Shown one piece after another: positions 33,527-45,347 of a DNA stretch of 64,000 nt. The DNA is taken from NCBI RefSeq assembly GCF_900107585.1, contig NZ_FNQM01000001.1:434001-498000 (forward strand). The letters are read 5' to 3'. The notes under the pieces are model-generated. The model did no database searches and had not been told where the DNA came from. It saw only the letters and a program-made list of their open reading frames with translations. This DNA is from Rubrimonas cliftonensis (lineage in GTDB: Bacteria > Pseudomonadota > Alphaproteobacteria > Rhodobacterales > Rhodobacteraceae). Each line of letters starts with the position of its first letter. Positions within the stretch are counted from its first letter, which is position 1. A program made the position numbers and the translations under genes.

Positions 33527-34492
33527 TCAGCCGGCGTCGGCCTCCGCAGCGCTGGGCGCCGCGTCCGCCGGACCGTCCGCAGCAGAACCGTCAGCCGCAG
33601 GGGCGTCGGCGGCCTTCGGCGCGCGACGCCGGCGGCGGCGCGGCTCCGCGGGCGCATCGGCGGCCTCGGCAACCTCGGCAGCCTCGGCTGCCCTTACGGA
33701 AGCTTCGCGGCCGGCGGTCGTCTCGCCTTGGGCTGCGTCAACCTCCGTAGAGGCCCGACGCGGCGACCGGCCCCGGCGCGGCTTCTCGCTGGCGACGCTC
33801 TCCGGCGTCGCCACCGGACCGAGATCCTCGCCGCCTTCGCCCGCCTGAGGGTCTATCGTCTCAAGACCGCCCGCCGACGGCGCGCCGTGATCCGTGCCCG
33901 CCTGTCCGCCATGCTGCGCGCCGTCGCTCCCGCCGTGCTCGTCGCGCCGCTCCGCGCGCGCCGCCTGATCGCGCCGGGGCGGGTCGTTGCGCTGCTGATC
34001 GTGGCGACCGTCCTCGCCGCGGCCGTCGCCATTGCGGTGCTGCTCGCCGCGGGGCTGATGCTCCCCGTTGCGCGCGTGCTGGCGGTCGTCGATGTTCCGC
34101 TCGGCGTCATGCCCACGCGGCTGCTCGCCATTGTCGCCGCCGCCATGGCGCGCCTGCTGGCGCTGGGCGCCGTCGTCCTCGTCGCCGTCGTCGAGATCGA
34201 ATCGCTGCCTGTCCTGCTGCTGGATCCTGCGCTCGTCGGCCGTCGGCGCCGCGGCGCCGAGCAGGCGGACGTAGTGCTCGGCATGCTGGAGGAAGTTCTC
34301 CGCCATCACCCGGTCGCCCGAAGTCTGCGCGTCGCGGGCCAGGATCTGATATTTCTCGATGATCTGCTGGGGCGTTCCGCGCACCTTGCCTTCCGGACCG
34401 GCGCTTTCATAGACGCGATTCTGGACGTTGCCCTGGGGCTTGCGGCTGTTGTTCTTGTTACGATTGTTGCGGTTCTTCTGCGGAGGTCTCAT
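33527..34492 (-). CDS. DUF4167 protein with long disordered tail
   Basis: A 321-residue protein of an alphaproteobacterial family of unknown function. The N-terminal 75 residues are the DUF4167 domain (MRPPQKNRNNRNKNNSRKPQ, then RVYESAGPEGKVRGTPQQII and AENFLQHAEHYVRLL). The remaining 240 residues are low-complexity and hydrophilic, first Gln/Asp/Arg/His-rich, later Ala/Pro/Glu with an RRRRRR patch. Basic Asn/Arg heads of this type suggest RNA binding, but that is inference. ATG 34492 is the family start. The frame stays open upstream to a TTG at 34705 with an ideal ribosome-binding site, discussed separately. It ends 10 bases from the convergent rsmA. Confidence 0.82.
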   Translation of the reverse strand: MRPPQKNRNNRNKNNSRKPQGNVQNRVYESAGPEGKVRGTPQQIIEKYQILARDAQTSGDRVMAENFLQHAEHYVRLLGAAAPTADERRIQQQDRQRFDLDDGDEDDGAQRQQARHGGGDNGEQPRGHDAERNIDDRQHARNGEHQPRGEQHRNGDGRGEDGRHDQQRNDPPRRDQAARAERRDEHGGSDGAQHGGQAGTDHGAPSAGGLETIDPQAGEGGEDLGPVATPESVASEKPRRGRSPRRASTEVDAAQGETTAGREASVRAAEAAEVAEAADAPAEPRRRRRRAPKAADAPAADGSAADGPADAAPSAAEADAG

Positions 34493-34637
34493 CTGCACCG
34501 TCTGTCGCCCTTTGCCCCGAGATAAGGCCGCGCACGGCGTCAAGCCACGCTGTCCGGCCTCGCAGAGGCGCAAGCTCCATAAGGCGCCGCGCCGTACAGG
34601 ATTGCCGCGCAATGCCGCGGCGCGATCCGTCTGCGTT

Positions 34638-34720
34638 TGCGATTTGGATCGCATGCGGCGCACCCTATCAAGGCGCGCATTCAGCGCGCCTTCGCCGCAA
34701 CTCAAGCTTATAACCTCCTT
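34638..34720 (-). promoter_or_regulatory. Structured leader ahead of the DUF4167 gene
   Basis: On the minus strand AAGGAGG (34714-34720) is followed after 8 bases by a TTG codon (34705) in frame with the DUF4167 protein. Downstream come a 9-base perfect hairpin AAGGCGCGC / GCGCGCCTT (34670-34692, 5-base loop) and a 6-base hairpin TGCGAT / ATCGCA (34638-34653, 4-base loop). It may be a regulatory leader, a small RNA, or the true 5' end of a longer protein. Confidence 0.4.
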
Positions 34721-34737
34721 CCCCGGGCAAACAACCG

Positions 34738-35580
34738 CTAATCGCATGCCGCAAGCAGCGCGCGCGGTCTTCCGTCGAGGTCCGCCGCGAGCCGCACCGC
34801 GCCGAAGCCAGCCGCGCGGAACAGCGAGGCCGCCGCCTCGCCCTGCCCCGCCCCGAACTCCACGAGGACGGCCCCGCCGGGCGCAAGCGCCGCCGGCGCC
34901 GCGGCGGCGATGCGGCGATAGGGGTCGAGCCCGTCGGCGCCGCCGTCGAGCGCCAGCCGAGGTTCGTGCGAGAGCTCCGGGGCCGCCGCGGCCACCTGCT
35001 CGCTGCGCAGATAGGGCGGGTTCGACACGATGAGGTCGAAACGCCCGGACAGGCCCGCGAGCCAGTCGCCCTCAAGCATCGCCGCGCGCGCGGACACGCC
35101 CAGCCGCTCAGAGTTGCGTCGCGCGACCGCCAGCGCCGCGGGGCTCGCGTCGACGCCGACGCCCGCGGCCTGCGGCCACTCGGCCAGCAGCGTCAGGAGG
35201 ATCGCGCCGGAGCCGACGCCCAGATCGAGCACCCGCGCCGCCGGTCCGCGCTCCAGCGCCAGCGCGATCAGCGTCTCCGTCTCGGGCCGCGGGTCGAGAA
35301 CGTCGGGCGTGACCTCGAACTCCCGCCCCCAGAACGCGCGCCGCCCCGTCACATGGCTGAGCGGCGCCCTGCCGGCGCGCCGCGCCACGCCCGCCGCAAG
35401 CCGCGCGGCCTGCTCCGCGTCGAGCGCCGCCTCCGGTGCCGCGGCGAGGCCGGCCGCGCTCACGCCGCAGGCCCACCGCACCAGCAGACGCGCATCGCGC
35501 GCGGCGCCCTCGACGCCTGCGGCCCCGAGCGCCTCGGCGGCGGCGCGCACCGCCTCGGCCCGGCTGGAAAGGCCGTTCAT
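34738..35580 (-). CDS. prmC: Release factor glutamine methyltransferase
   Basis: PrmC methylates the Gln of the GGQ motif in release factors. The 280 residues have an N-terminal helical domain, the family element [20 protein letters not shown], the SAM motif [20 protein letters not shown] and the catalytic NPPY in [14 protein letters not shown]. The start overlaps the stop of prfA (ATGA), its substrate, a classical pairing. Confidence 0.94.
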   Translation of the reverse strand: MNGLSSRAEAVRAAAEALGAAGVEGAARDARLLVRWACGVSAAGLAAAPEAALDAEQAARLAAGVARRAGRAPLSHVTGRRAFWGREFEVTPDVLDPRPETETLIALALERGPAARVLDLGVGSGAILLTLLAEWPQAAGVGVDASPAALAVARRNSERLGVSARAAMLEGDWLAGLSGRFDLIVSNPPYLRSEQVAAAAPELSHEPRLALDGGADGLDPYRRIAAAAPAALAPGGAVLVEFGAGQGEAAASLFRAAGFGAVRLAADLDGRPRALLAACD

Positions 35581-36629
35581 GCCTCCATCGCCGCGAGCTT
35601 CTCCGCCCGGTCCGCCTCGGCCAGAGCGTCGATCACGGGGTCGAGATCGCCCGCCATCACCTCCGCGAGCCGGTAGAGGGTGAGGTTGATGCGGTGGTCG
35701 GTCAGCCGACCCTGCGGAAAGTTGTAGGTGCGGATCCGCTCGGAGCGGTCGCCGGAGCCGACCTGCCCCTTACGGTCCGCCGCCCGCGCAGCGTCCGCCT
35801 CGCGCCGCGCCAGATCGTAGAGGCGCGCGCGCAGCACCTCCATCGCGCGGGCGCGGTTATGGTGCTGCGACTTCTCCGCCGAGGTCACAACGATGCCGGT
35901 GGGCAGATGCGTCAGCCGCACCGCGCTGTCGGTGGTGTTGACGTGCTGCCCGCCGGCGCCGCTGGCGCGCATGGTGTCGATGCGGATGTCCTCGGACCGG
36001 ATCTCCACGTCGACGGCCTCCGCCTCGGGCAGGACGGCGACGGTCGCGGCGGAGGTGTGGATGCGCCCCTGCGCCTCGGTGGCCGGCACGCGCTGCACGC
36101 GATGCACGCCGCTCTCGAACTTCAGGCGGGCGAACACCCCCTCCCCGCGCACGGCGGCGACGATCTCGCGCAAGCCGCCCATCTCCGAAGGGCTCTCGTC
36201 CATCACCTCGACGCGCCAGCCGCGCGCCTCGGCGTAGCGCGAATACATCCGGAACAGGTCCGCGGCGAAGAGCGCCGCCTCCTCGCCCCCGGTCCCGGCG
36301 CGCAGCTCGATGATGGCGGCGCGGGCGTCGGCCTCATCGCGCGGCAGCAGCGCCAGCGTCACGGCGCGCTCGGCCTCGGGCAGGCGCCGGCGCAGCGCAT
36401 CGAGTTCCTCCTGCGCCAGCGCGCGCATCTCCGGATCGGCGAGAAGCGCCTCGGCGGCCCGGATCTCGGCCTGCAGCGCGCGGAACGCCCGCACCTGCTC
36501 CACCACAGGCCGCAGCGCGGCGTAGTCGCGCGAAAGCCGTGCGAAGGACGCCCCGTCGCCCTCGGCGAGCCGGGCCTCCAAGAGCTCGAACTGCGCGATG
36601 AGCGCATCGATCCTGTCATCGGAAATCAT
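35577..36629 (-). CDS. prfA: Peptide chain release factor 1
   Basis: RF1 recognises UAA and UAG stop codons and triggers peptide release. The 350 residues include the catalytic [20 protein letters not shown] (about residues 223-242) with GGQ, and the recognition region around [20 protein letters not shown]. Length and layout are normal. It is followed by prmC with a 4-base overlap. Confidence 0.95.
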   Translation of the reverse strand: MISDDRIDALIAQFELLEARLAEGDGASFARLSRDYAALRPVVEQVRAFRALQAEIRAAEALLADPEMRALAQEELDALRRRLPEAERAVTLALLPRDEADARAAIIELRAGTGGEEAALFAADLFRMYSRYAEARGWRVEVMDESPSEMGGLREIVAAVRGEGVFARLKFESGVHRVQRVPATEAQGRIHTSAATVAVLPEAEAVDVEIRSEDIRIDTMRASGAGGQHVNTTDSAVRLTHLPTGIVVTSAEKSQHHNRARAMEVLRARLYDLARREADAARAADRKGQVGSGDRSERIRTYNFPQGRLTDHRINLTLYRLAEVMAGDLDPVIDALAEADRAEKLAAMEA

Positions 36630-36721
36630 CTGCGGCGTCTAGGCGGCGCAGGGCCGCCCGGTCAAGCAGTCGCCGTCGATCCGCGCTCGCCAACGCGCCT
36701 TCGCATCGTTACATTCCGGTC

Positions 36722-37030
36722 ATGAAGCGAATGCCGCTCATCCTCGCCGCCGTCGTCTTCACCGCGCCGGCCTCGCCCTGGGCGCAGGACTGGAACCGCG
36801 TGCGTCCAGCGCCCAAGGACGGCTACGCCTATCCGGAGTGCTACTGCACCAACCGCGGCGCGCGCGTCGAAGTCGGCGAGACGGCCTGCCTGCGGGTCGA
36901 CGGCAGGGAGTTCACCGCGCTCTGCGCGATGTCGCTGAACAACCCGGCATGGCGGCGGCAGGGCGAGGGCTGCCCTCCCGACGGCCTCAGTCTAGCGCCG
37001 CGATCCACCGCTCCACGCGCGCCCGGTTGA
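36722..37030 (+). CDS. Small exported Cys-containing protein
   Basis: A 102-residue protein with a signal peptide (residues 1-21, ending SPWAQ). The mature part shows a compact conserved-looking block, YAYPECYCTNRGARVEVGET, then ACLRVDGREFTALCAMSLNN and WRRQGEGCP, with five Cys, which suggests disulfides in the periplasm. I believe similar small proteins occur in Rhodobacterales, but no function is known. The last 44 bases overlap the convergent DUF1499 gene. Confidence 0.65.
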   Translation: MKRMPLILAAVVFTAPASPWAQDWNRVRPAPKDGYAYPECYCTNRGARVEVGETACLRVDGREFTALCAMSLNNPAWRRQGEGCPPDGLSLAPRSTAPRAPG

Positions 37031-37454
37031 CGCCCATATCCCCGTAGCCGAAGCGCGACCGGGACCAGATCGCCAGCGCCGCCCCGCCTTCGGCCTCCAC
37101 GGCGCGCACCGAGACATAATCCGGAAAGCCGATCAGCGCAGAGCGCTGGACATAGGTCGTGAAGAGCTCGTCAGGCCCGCCGGCGAGCCGCGTCGTGCGC
37201 GGCGCCGCCATCGCCGCGGCGTCGAAGCGCGCCGCCAGTTCGGCCGGCGCGACGGGCCAGACCGGGCTCGCGATGTCGGCGTCGAGACTGGCGCCGGGGG
37301 GCGCGACGCGGAACTGATTCGGCGCGCCGGTGTCAACGCCGGACATGGGGTCGACATGCCATGCCGCCGGGTCGCTCGGCGCCATCCGCACGTAAAGCGC
37401 CCCGATCAGCGCCAGCCCCGCCAGCGCTGCGACAGCCTTGACGACGAAGCTCAC
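36987..37454 (-). CDS. DUF1499 membrane-anchored protein
   Basis: A 155-residue protein with one N-terminal membrane segment ([20 protein letters not shown]) and a DUF1499 domain ([20 protein letters not shown] onwards, including [15 protein letters not shown] and [20 protein letters not shown]). Function unknown. Its start overlaps the stop of ispG upstream by 4 bases, so it belongs to that transcript. The 3' end overlaps the small exported protein gene on the other strand. Confidence 0.78.
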   Translation of the reverse strand: MSFVVKAVAALAGLALIGALYVRMAPSDPAAWHVDPMSGVDTGAPNQFRVAPPGASLDADIASPVWPVAPAELAARFDAAAMAAPRTTRLAGGPDELFTTYVQRSALIGFPDYVSVRAVEAEGGAALAIWSRSRFGYGDMGVNRARVERWIAALD

Positions 37455-38590
37455 TCCGCGGCCTGCGCCGCCGCCTCGGCCGCCGCCTGGGCCCGGGCCG
37501 CCTCGATCTCCTCGGCCTTCCGTTCCACGAGTTCGACGAGGTGATCGAGCATCCCGGCGTTGTCCATCTTGTGGCTCTGCAGTCCGGCCAGATAGACCAT
37601 GCCGCTGCCGGCCCCGCCGCCGGTGAAGCCGATGTCGGTCTCGCGCGCCTCGCCGGGCCCGTTCACGACGCAGCCGATGACGCTGAGGGTCATGTGCGTG
37701 CGGATATGCGCGAGCCGCTCCTCCAGCGCCTTGACCGTCTCGATCACGTCGAAGCCCTGCCGCGCGCAGGACGGGCAGGAGATGATGGTCACGCCGCGGT
37801 GGCGCAGGTTCAGCGACTTCAGTATCTCGAAGCCGATCTTAACCTCCTCGACCGGGTCGGCCGACAGCGAGACGCGGACGGTGTCGCCCACGCCCATCCA
37901 GAGCAGGTTGCCGAGTCCGATCGCGCTCTTGACGCCGCCCGATGTCAGCCCGCCGGCCTCCGTCACGCCGAGGTGCAGCGGATGGTCGCAGGCGTCGGCT
38001 AGCGCCTGATACGCCGCGGCGGTCAGGAACACGTCCGACGCCTTCACGCTGATCTTGAATTCGTGGAAGTCGTTGTCCTGCAGGATCTTCGCGTGCTCCA
38101 GCGCGCTCTCCACCATCGCCTCGGGGCACGGCTCGGCGTATTTCTCCAGCAGATGCGGCTCCAGGCTGCCGGCGTTGACGCCGATGCGCATCGAACAGCC
38201 GTGGTCGCGCGCGGCCCTGATCACCTCGCGCACGCGCTCGGGCTTGCCGATGTTGCCGGGGTTGATCCGCAGGCAGGCCGCCCCCGCCTCCGCCGCCTCG
38301 ATGGCGCGGCGGTGGTGGAAATGGATGTCGGCGACGATGGGCACCGGGCTCTCGCGCACGATCTCGCGCAGTGCGCGCGTGGACCCTTCGTCGGGGCAGG
38401 AGACGCGCACGATGTCCGCGCCGGCCTCGGCGCAGGCCAGCACCTGACGGATGGTCGCCGGCGCGTCCGTCGTCAGCGTGTTGGTCATGGTCTGGACGGT
38501 GATCGGCGCATCGCCGCCCACGGGCACCGAGCCCACCATGATGCGGCGGCTCTTGCGGCGGTGGATGTCGCGCCAGGGTCGAATGCTCAT
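37451..38590 (-). CDS. ispG: 4-hydroxy-3-methylbut-2-enyl diphosphate synthase (flavodoxin-dependent)
   Basis: IspG converts MEcPP to HMBPP in the MEP route to isoprenoids, which also feeds bacteriochlorophyll and carotenoid synthesis. The 379 residues start [20 protein letters not shown]; the TIM-barrel part has [20 protein letters not shown] and [14 protein letters not shown], and the 4Fe-4S ligands are Cys in [12 protein letters not shown] and [12 protein letters not shown]. An Ala-rich tail of about 25 residues is extra. ATG 38590 is chosen; the open frame upstream is Arg-rich and not coding. The RodZ-like gene lies 128 bases upstream, a common neighbour. Confidence 0.95.
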   Translation of the reverse strand: MSIRPWRDIHRRKSRRIMVGSVPVGGDAPITVQTMTNTLTTDAPATIRQVLACAEAGADIVRVSCPDEGSTRALREIVRESPVPIVADIHFHHRRAIEAAEAGAACLRINPGNIGKPERVREVIRAARDHGCSMRIGVNAGSLEPHLLEKYAEPCPEAMVESALEHAKILQDNDFHEFKISVKASDVFLTAAAYQALADACDHPLHLGVTEAGGLTSGGVKSAIGLGNLLWMGVGDTVRVSLSADPVEEVKIGFEILKSLNLRHRGVTIISCPSCARQGFDVIETVKALEERLAHIRTHMTLSVIGCVVNGPGEARETDIGFTGGGAGSGMVYLAGLQSHKMDNAGMLDHLVELVERKAEEIEAARAQAAAEAAAQAAE

Positions 38591-38718
38591 GTCGGTCGCC
38601 TTGCCGTTTCCGGTGCGCGGCGCCTGTCGGGGCGCAGCGCGGTGGTCGCGATGATAGGCGTCGCGCCGGCCGCGGTCGAGCGCGACGAGGCCGCGCATGG
38701 CGGCGGGGGGGCGGAGGT

Positions 38719-39972
38719 TCAGCGGTCCGCGAGCGCCGCGCTGAGGGAGACCGGCTCCGCGCGCGCAGGCGTCTCGGCGACCGCCTTCGGGAGGGCTGCG
38801 CGGATCGCGGAGGCGTCGAGCAGGACGTTGGAGACCACGCCGCCCGGCCGCCCCAAGGGCCCGTGGCGCACGCCGTCGACCTCCAGGAACACGCCGCCCG
38901 CGTTGCCGGCGCGCAGCGTGAAGCCCTGCGCTGCTTCCGGGGCGCGCCAGCTCTCGCCGGCCTGCATCAGCTTTTCGTGAACCACGCGGCCGGAACCGTC
39001 TCGAACTCGCACCCACGCCTCGGAGTCGATCACCAGCGCCACGCCCCTGACCTCCGCCTCGGGCGGCCGCGGGGCAGCATCGGGGGCCGGTTCGGCCGAG
39101 ACGACGGCGCTCGGTTCGCCATTCTCGGTCGCGGCGAGCGCCACGACGAAAGCCGGGTCGAGCGCGGCCGTGACGAAATCCTCGGGCTTCGGCGCGGATG
39201 CGGCCGCATAGACGCCCGCGCTTTCCGGATCGAGCGCCGAAATCGGGCCGTCGCGCGGCGCGGAGGGCGGCGGGCCGACTTCCTGCGCGGCGTAGACCGC
39301 GGCGAGCGCCGACGCGTCGATCATCGGCCCCGGCACCGCGCCGGCGCGTGCGATCCGCATCATCATGTCGATTTCCGGCGCGGCGGCGAGCGCCTCGGGC
39401 GCCTGGGGGAGCGGCGCGAAATCCACCCGCTGGATGTTCTCCAGCATCGTCCAAGCGCCGTAGCCGAGGCCGCCGACGAGCCCGCAGAGGACGCCGAGCG
39501 ACGCCACGCCGCTGACGACGGCCCCGAAGCTGGCGTTCACGGAGGCGGCGCGCGACGCCGCCGCGAGCCGCGACCCGGCGATGACGGCGTCGAGATCCGC
39601 GCGCCGGGCGCCCGGCGCGGCGGCGCGGCCCGCCGAGAGGGCGCCGGCGGCCAGCGGCGCGGCGGAAGGCGGCGTGAAACCCGATTCCTCGCAGAAGCGG
39701 CGAAGCACCGCATCCTCGTCCATGCCGAGATAACGGGCGTAGGCCCGGACATAGCCGGTCACGAAACCGCGATGCGGCACGCCGTCGGGATTCGCGCTCT
39801 CGATCGCGTCGATATGCGCGGCCTTGATGCGCAGCTCTCGCTGCACGTCGAGCAGGGACTTGCCCAGCGACGCACGCTCTCCGCGCATCTCGTCCCCGAG
39901 GCTGACCCTGTAGGAGTCGAAGCCCCGAAGCTCCACGATATCGGCCTCGACCATATCCTGCCCGTCGCCCAA
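38719..39972 (-). CDS. RodZ-like helix-turn-helix membrane protein
   Basis: A 417-residue protein: cytoplasmic HTH_25 domain ([58 protein letters not shown], about residues 25-95), a membrane segment ([20 protein letters not shown], about 147-166), a Pro/Ala-rich linker of about 150 residues, and a C-terminal DUF4115 domain ([20 protein letters not shown], then [20 protein letters not shown]). This is the layout of RodZ, which links MreB to cell-shape machinery. The first ATG is used; a second at about 39954 would fit the weak promoter better. Confidence 0.8.
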   Translation of the reverse strand: MGDGQDMVEADIVELRGFDSYRVSLGDEMRGERASLGKSLLDVQRELRIKAAHIDAIESANPDGVPHRGFVTGYVRAYARYLGMDEDAVLRRFCEESGFTPPSAAPLAAGALSAGRAAAPGARRADLDAVIAGSRLAAASRAASVNASFGAVVSGVASLGVLCGLVGGLGYGAWTMLENIQRVDFAPLPQAPEALAAAPEIDMMMRIARAGAVPGPMIDASALAAVYAAQEVGPPPSAPRDGPISALDPESAGVYAAASAPKPEDFVTAALDPAFVVALAATENGEPSAVVSAEPAPDAAPRPPEAEVRGVALVIDSEAWVRVRDGSGRVVHEKLMQAGESWRAPEAAQGFTLRAGNAGGVFLEVDGVRHGPLGRPGGVVSNVLLDASAIRAALPKAVAETPARAEPVSLSAALADR

Positions 39973-39984
39973 CGCTGTTTCGCG

Positions 39985-40013
39985 CTTTTATTGCGGGGCC
40001 GCCCTAGCATCAA
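39985..40013 (-). promoter_or_regulatory. Possible promoter of the RodZ-like gene
   Basis: TTGATG and TAAAAG separated by 17 bases on the minus strand, directly ahead of the gene. A weak match. Confidence 0.3.
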
Positions 40014-40127
40014 GCGTCCCGCCGCCTCGCGCAAAAACTACGACACATCCATCGATTCGTCGGCCTACATTGACGCCCCCTCGAGTTTTTTTTTCGTTCA
40101 CGCCGCAACCTGCGCGTGAGCGCCGCC

Positions 40128-40673
40128 TCAGTAGATGAAGCGGATCTGTTCGCTCCAGTAGCGTTCGATGCGGCGCAGTCCGCCGGCGATCTCGGTCGCG
40201 GCCTCGGCGCCGTAGAGGCCCCGCTCGGCAAGTTCGCCGGCGTGGCGCTCGAAGAGGGCCGCCACCGCGGCGCGGATCTCGGCGCCCTTCTCCGTCAGCC
40301 TGATGCGCACGGCGCGACGGTCAACGCCGCAGCGCTGATGGTGCATGTAGCCGGCCTCGACCAGCTTCTTCAGGTTGTAGGACACATTCGAGCCCTGGTA
40401 GTAGCCGCGCGATTTCAGCTCGCCCGCGGTCACTTCATGGTCGCCGATGTTGTAGAGCAGCAGCGCCTGGACCGGGTTCACGTCAAGAAGGCCGAGGCGC
40501 TCGAACTCGTCCTTGATGACGTCGAGAAGCAGGCGGTGCAGCCGCTCCACCAGCGCCAGCGTCTCGACGTACCGGCCCAGCGACCCGCCCTGGCGCTGCT
40601 CGCCGTTGTCCGCCGCCGCGCCCGCTACGGGACGGACCGCCGCGCCGATCGCCGACTTGCCCTGGATGCTCAT
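40128..40673 (-). CDS. MarR-family transcriptional regulator (LdtR-like)
   Basis: A 181-residue winged-helix protein: ETLALVERLHRLLLDVIKDE, then the helix-turn-helix region LLYNIGDHEVTAGELKSRGY and QGSNVSYNLKKLVEAGYMHH, with the wing QRCGVDRRAVRIRLTEKGAE. It resembles LdtR of Rhizobiales, a MarR-type regulator of cell-wall and stress genes. ATG 40673 has GGAGAG upstream; the longer frame begins at 40715. Targets cannot be read from the sequence, but the neighbouring RodZ-like gene is a possible one. Confidence 0.82.
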   Translation of the reverse strand: MSIQGKSAIGAAVRPVAGAAADNGEQRQGGSLGRYVETLALVERLHRLLLDVIKDEFERLGLLDVNPVQALLLYNIGDHEVTAGELKSRGYYQGSNVSYNLKKLVEAGYMHHQRCGVDRRAVRIRLTEKGAEIRAAVAALFERHAGELAERGLYGAEAATEIAGGLRRIERYWSEQIRFIY

Positions 40674-40751
40674 GCGTTCTCTCCGCGTTTCGACTTTGAC
40701 GCGAGATTTCGCCAAAAAACGAAAAGCGGCGGTTAACGTGGCGCGGCCTGA

Positions 40752-41654
40752 TCAGGTCTTGCCGTCAAGAAAGCGTATCACGCCCGAAAAATCGTCACCG
40801 CCATGCCCGGCGGCCGCCATCATCGCATAGATCTGGGTGGCCTGCGCGCCGAGGGGCGTCACGGCGCCCGCGCCCTGCGCCGCCTGCATGGCGATTCGCA
40901 GATCCTTCAGCATCAGCTCCGCCGCAAAGCCGGGCGCGTAGTTCCGGTTCGACGGCGCCGACGGAACCGGGCCGGGAGCGGGGCAGTAGTCGTTGAGCGA
41001 CCAGCAGCGCGCCGTCGCCGTGGACGAGATCGCGTAGAGCGCCTCCGCCGAAAGGCCGAGCTTCTCGGCGAGGTTGAAGCCCTCGCTGACCGCGATCATC
41101 TGGATCGCGAGCATCATGTTGTTGCAGAGCTTCGCCGCGCAGCCCGCGCCCGAAGGCCCGGCATGCAGGATCGTGCGACCCATCGCGCCGAGCGTCGGCT
41201 GCGCCGCCTCGAAGGCGTCGGCCGCGCCGCCGACCATGAAGGTCAGCGTGCCCGCCGCCGCGCCGCCCACGCCGCCCGACATGGGCGCGTCGAGCATCCG
41301 GCGCCCCTCTGCCCCGGCATGGGCGGCGACGGCGCGCGCCGTGTCGACGTCGATGGTGGAGCAGTCGATGAACAGCGCGCCGGGCCTCGACGAGGCGACG
41401 ATCCCTGCGTCGCCGAGATAGGCCTCGCGGACATGCGCGGCCGCCGGCAGCGCCGTCACCACCACATCGGCGGCTTCAAGGGCTTCGGCCAGGCTGTCGC
41501 AGGCCGCCCCGCCGACCGCGGCCAACGCCGCGCGCGCGGCGTCGAAGACGTCGTATCCCTGCACGGCGAAACCCGCCTTGACGAGGTTGCCGGCCATCGG
41601 CAGGCCCATGTTGCCGAGCCCGATGAAGGCGACGGCGCTGACAGGCGCGCTCAT
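40752..41654 (-). CDS. mmsB: 3-hydroxyisobutyrate dehydrogenase
   Basis: NAD-dependent beta-hydroxyacid dehydrogenase of valine breakdown. The 300 residues show the NAD motif VAFIGLGNMGLPMAGNLVKA (residues 7-26), the substrate motif FIDCSTIDVDTAR, DAPMSGGVGGAAAGTL, and the catalytic Lys in GAGCAAKLCNNMML. ATG 41654 has GAGGAG 6 bases upstream. It is last of a three-gene run with sdhE and a ROK kinase; the other valine catabolic genes are not in the window. Confidence 0.9.
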   Translation of the reverse strand: MSAPVSAVAFIGLGNMGLPMAGNLVKAGFAVQGYDVFDAARAALAAVGGAACDSLAEALEAADVVVTALPAAAHVREAYLGDAGIVASSRPGALFIDCSTIDVDTARAVAAHAGAEGRRMLDAPMSGGVGGAAAGTLTFMVGGAADAFEAAQPTLGAMGRTILHAGPSGAGCAAKLCNNMMLAIQMIAVSEGFNLAEKLGLSAEALYAISSTATARCWSLNDYCPAPGPVPSAPSNRNYAPGFAAELMLKDLRIAMQAAQGAGAVTPLGAQATQIYAMMAAAGHGGDDFSGVIRFLDGKT

Positions 41655-41664
41655 GCGTTTCTCC

Positions 41665-41928
41665 TCAGACGCCATGGTGGGCCGCGACGCGCCCGAGCGC
41701 CTCGGCGTGTCGCGGGTTCATCTCGGCGGCGCCGCTGATCCACGCGTAGAGATCCTGGTCGTTCTCCTCCAGCAGCGCCTCGAAGGCGTCGAGCTGCGCG
41801 TCGTCGAGCGCGGCGAGCGGGCCGTCGGCGTAGGGGCCCAGCAGCATGTCCATCTCCTTGGTCCCGCGCCGCCAGCAGCGGATCCGCAGGCGCTTGAGCC
41901 GCGTCTCGCGGCGTTCGGCGTCGGTCAT
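41665..41928 (-). CDS. sdhE: Succinate dehydrogenase flavinylation factor SdhE
   Basis: An 87-residue protein of the SdhE/SDHAF2 family, which helps attach FAD to the SdhA subunit. The signature RxGxxE is in IRCWRRGTKEMDMLLGPYAD (about residues 15-34), followed by LDDAQLDAFEALLEENDQDL. ATG 41928 has GAGGTGA upstream; 41955 is the longer option. It lies 10 bases before mmsB and 11 after the ROK gene. The sdh operon itself is not in the window. Confidence 0.88.
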   Translation of the reverse strand: MTDAERRETRLKRLRIRCWRRGTKEMDMLLGPYADGPLAALDDAQLDAFEALLEENDQDLYAWISGAAEMNPRHAEALGRVAAHHGV

Positions 41929-41939
41929 CGTCTCACCTC

Positions 41940-42845
41940 TCAGTCGGCGTCCCACAGGCGCGCGGCGCCACGCACGCCGGAGCTGTCTCCGTGGGAGTTG
42001 GGCAGCAGACGCGCATCCGTCACGCCGCCGAAGACATGGGCGCGCATCGAGGCGGCGGCCCCCTCGTAGATGCGGGCCACGTTCGACAGCCCGCCGCCGA
42101 AAACGAAGACGTCGGGCTCGATCAGGTTCACCACCACGGCGAGCGCCCGGCCCAGCCGCTCCTCGTAGCGGTCGAGCGCGGCGAGCGCGTCGGCGTCTCC
42201 GGCCTCGGCCAGCGCCACCACGGCGCGCCCGTCCTCAGCCGCGCGCCCGGTGACGGCGGTGAATTCGCGCGCCATGCCGGGGCCGGCCAGCAGCGCCTCG
42301 ATGCAACCGTGGCGCCCGCAGCTGCACGGACCCGCCGCCAGCTCCGCCTGACTGCCCCATGGCAGCGGGATGTGCCCCCACTCCCCCGCAATGCCGCGCG
42401 CGCCCGTCACGAGCCGCCCGTCCGCCACGAATCCGCCCCCCACGCCGGTGCCGAGGATCACGCCGAACACCAGCCGCGCCCCGGCCGCCGCCCCGTCCAC
42501 CGCCTCCGACAGCGCGAAGCAGTCCGCGTCGTTGGCGAGCCGCACCGGCGCGCCCACCGCCTTCGCGATGTCGTCGCGGAACGGCCTTCCGTTGATCCAG
42601 CGGGCGGTGCCGAGCACGACCTCCCCGGTCGCGGCCTGAACGTTGCCGGAGACGCAGACGCCGATCCGCCCAGGCCGCGCGGAAACGGCCTCGGCGCACG
42701 CCGCGACGGCCTCCGCGGTCGCCGCGATGGTCCCGGCGTAGTCGCCGCGCGGGTTGGGGCGGCGCGCCTCGGCGATCCGCCTGCCCTGCGCGTCGATCAC
42801 CGCAGCGGCGATCTTCGTGCCGCCGATGTCCACGCCGAATTTCAC
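41940..42845 (-). CDS. ROK-family sugar kinase
   Basis: A 301-residue sugar kinase. It starts at GTG 42845 (AGAGGAA upstream): [20 protein letters not shown], with the ATP-binding DIGGTK. Further motifs are [20 protein letters not shown] (catalytic Asp), [19 protein letters not shown]-type sequence, GEWGHIPLP and the zinc-binding [17 protein letters not shown]. Substrate could be glucose, fructose or N-acetylhexosamines. It is first of the run ROK, sdhE, mmsB, a combination with no obvious metabolic link. Confidence 0.86.
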   Translation of the reverse strand: MKFGVDIGGTKIAAAVIDAQGRRIAEARRPNPRGDYAGTIAATAEAVAACAEAVSARPGRIGVCVSGNVQAATGEVVLGTARWINGRPFRDDIAKAVGAPVRLANDADCFALSEAVDGAAAGARLVFGVILGTGVGGGFVADGRLVTGARGIAGEWGHIPLPWGSQAELAAGPCSCGRHGCIEALLAGPGMAREFTAVTGRAAEDGRAVVALAEAGDADALAALDRYEERLGRALAVVVNLIEPDVFVFGGGLSNVARIYEGAAASMRAHVFGGVTDARLLPNSHGDSSGVRGAARLWDAD

Positions 42846-42936
42846 GCAAGTTTCCTCTCGGATCGGGCCGCATCCTCGCTGCGGGCCGAGCCTATGACGT
42901 GGCCGCGCCCTCGGGAAGCCCCGCACGGCGCCGACG

Positions 42937-42965
42937 AAAAAGGGGCCTGCGCGGCGCAGGCCCCC
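42937..42965 (-). terminator. katG terminator
   Basis: GC-rich hairpin GGGGCCTGCGC / GCGCAGGCCCC followed by T5 on the minus strand, about 55 bases after the katG stop. A canonical Rho-independent terminator. Confidence 0.8.
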
Positions 42966-43017
42966 GTCATCGTCGGCCGCAGGTCGCGCGCCGCCTTCAC
43001 CGGCGGCGCGGCGGCGC

Positions 43018-45258
<2,241 letters not shown>

Positions 45259-45318
45259 TCAGACGCCGCGACCGCGTCTCCCGCGCTCGCGACCCCTCTC
45301 TTTGGAATCCTTCTCAAC

Positions 45319-45347
45319 TGTATATCGATCACCGGCGCATAGCGAAA
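45319..45347 (-). promoter_or_regulatory. katG promoter
   Basis: TTTCGC and TATACA separated by 17 bases on the minus strand. The weak -35 is typical of an activator-dependent promoter, and the OxyR-type box abuts it. Confidence 0.5.

Noticed and set aside
34600-34740. tRNA gene in the gap before the DUF4167 gene
   Set aside because: The hairpins do not form a cloverleaf and no T-loop consensus is present.
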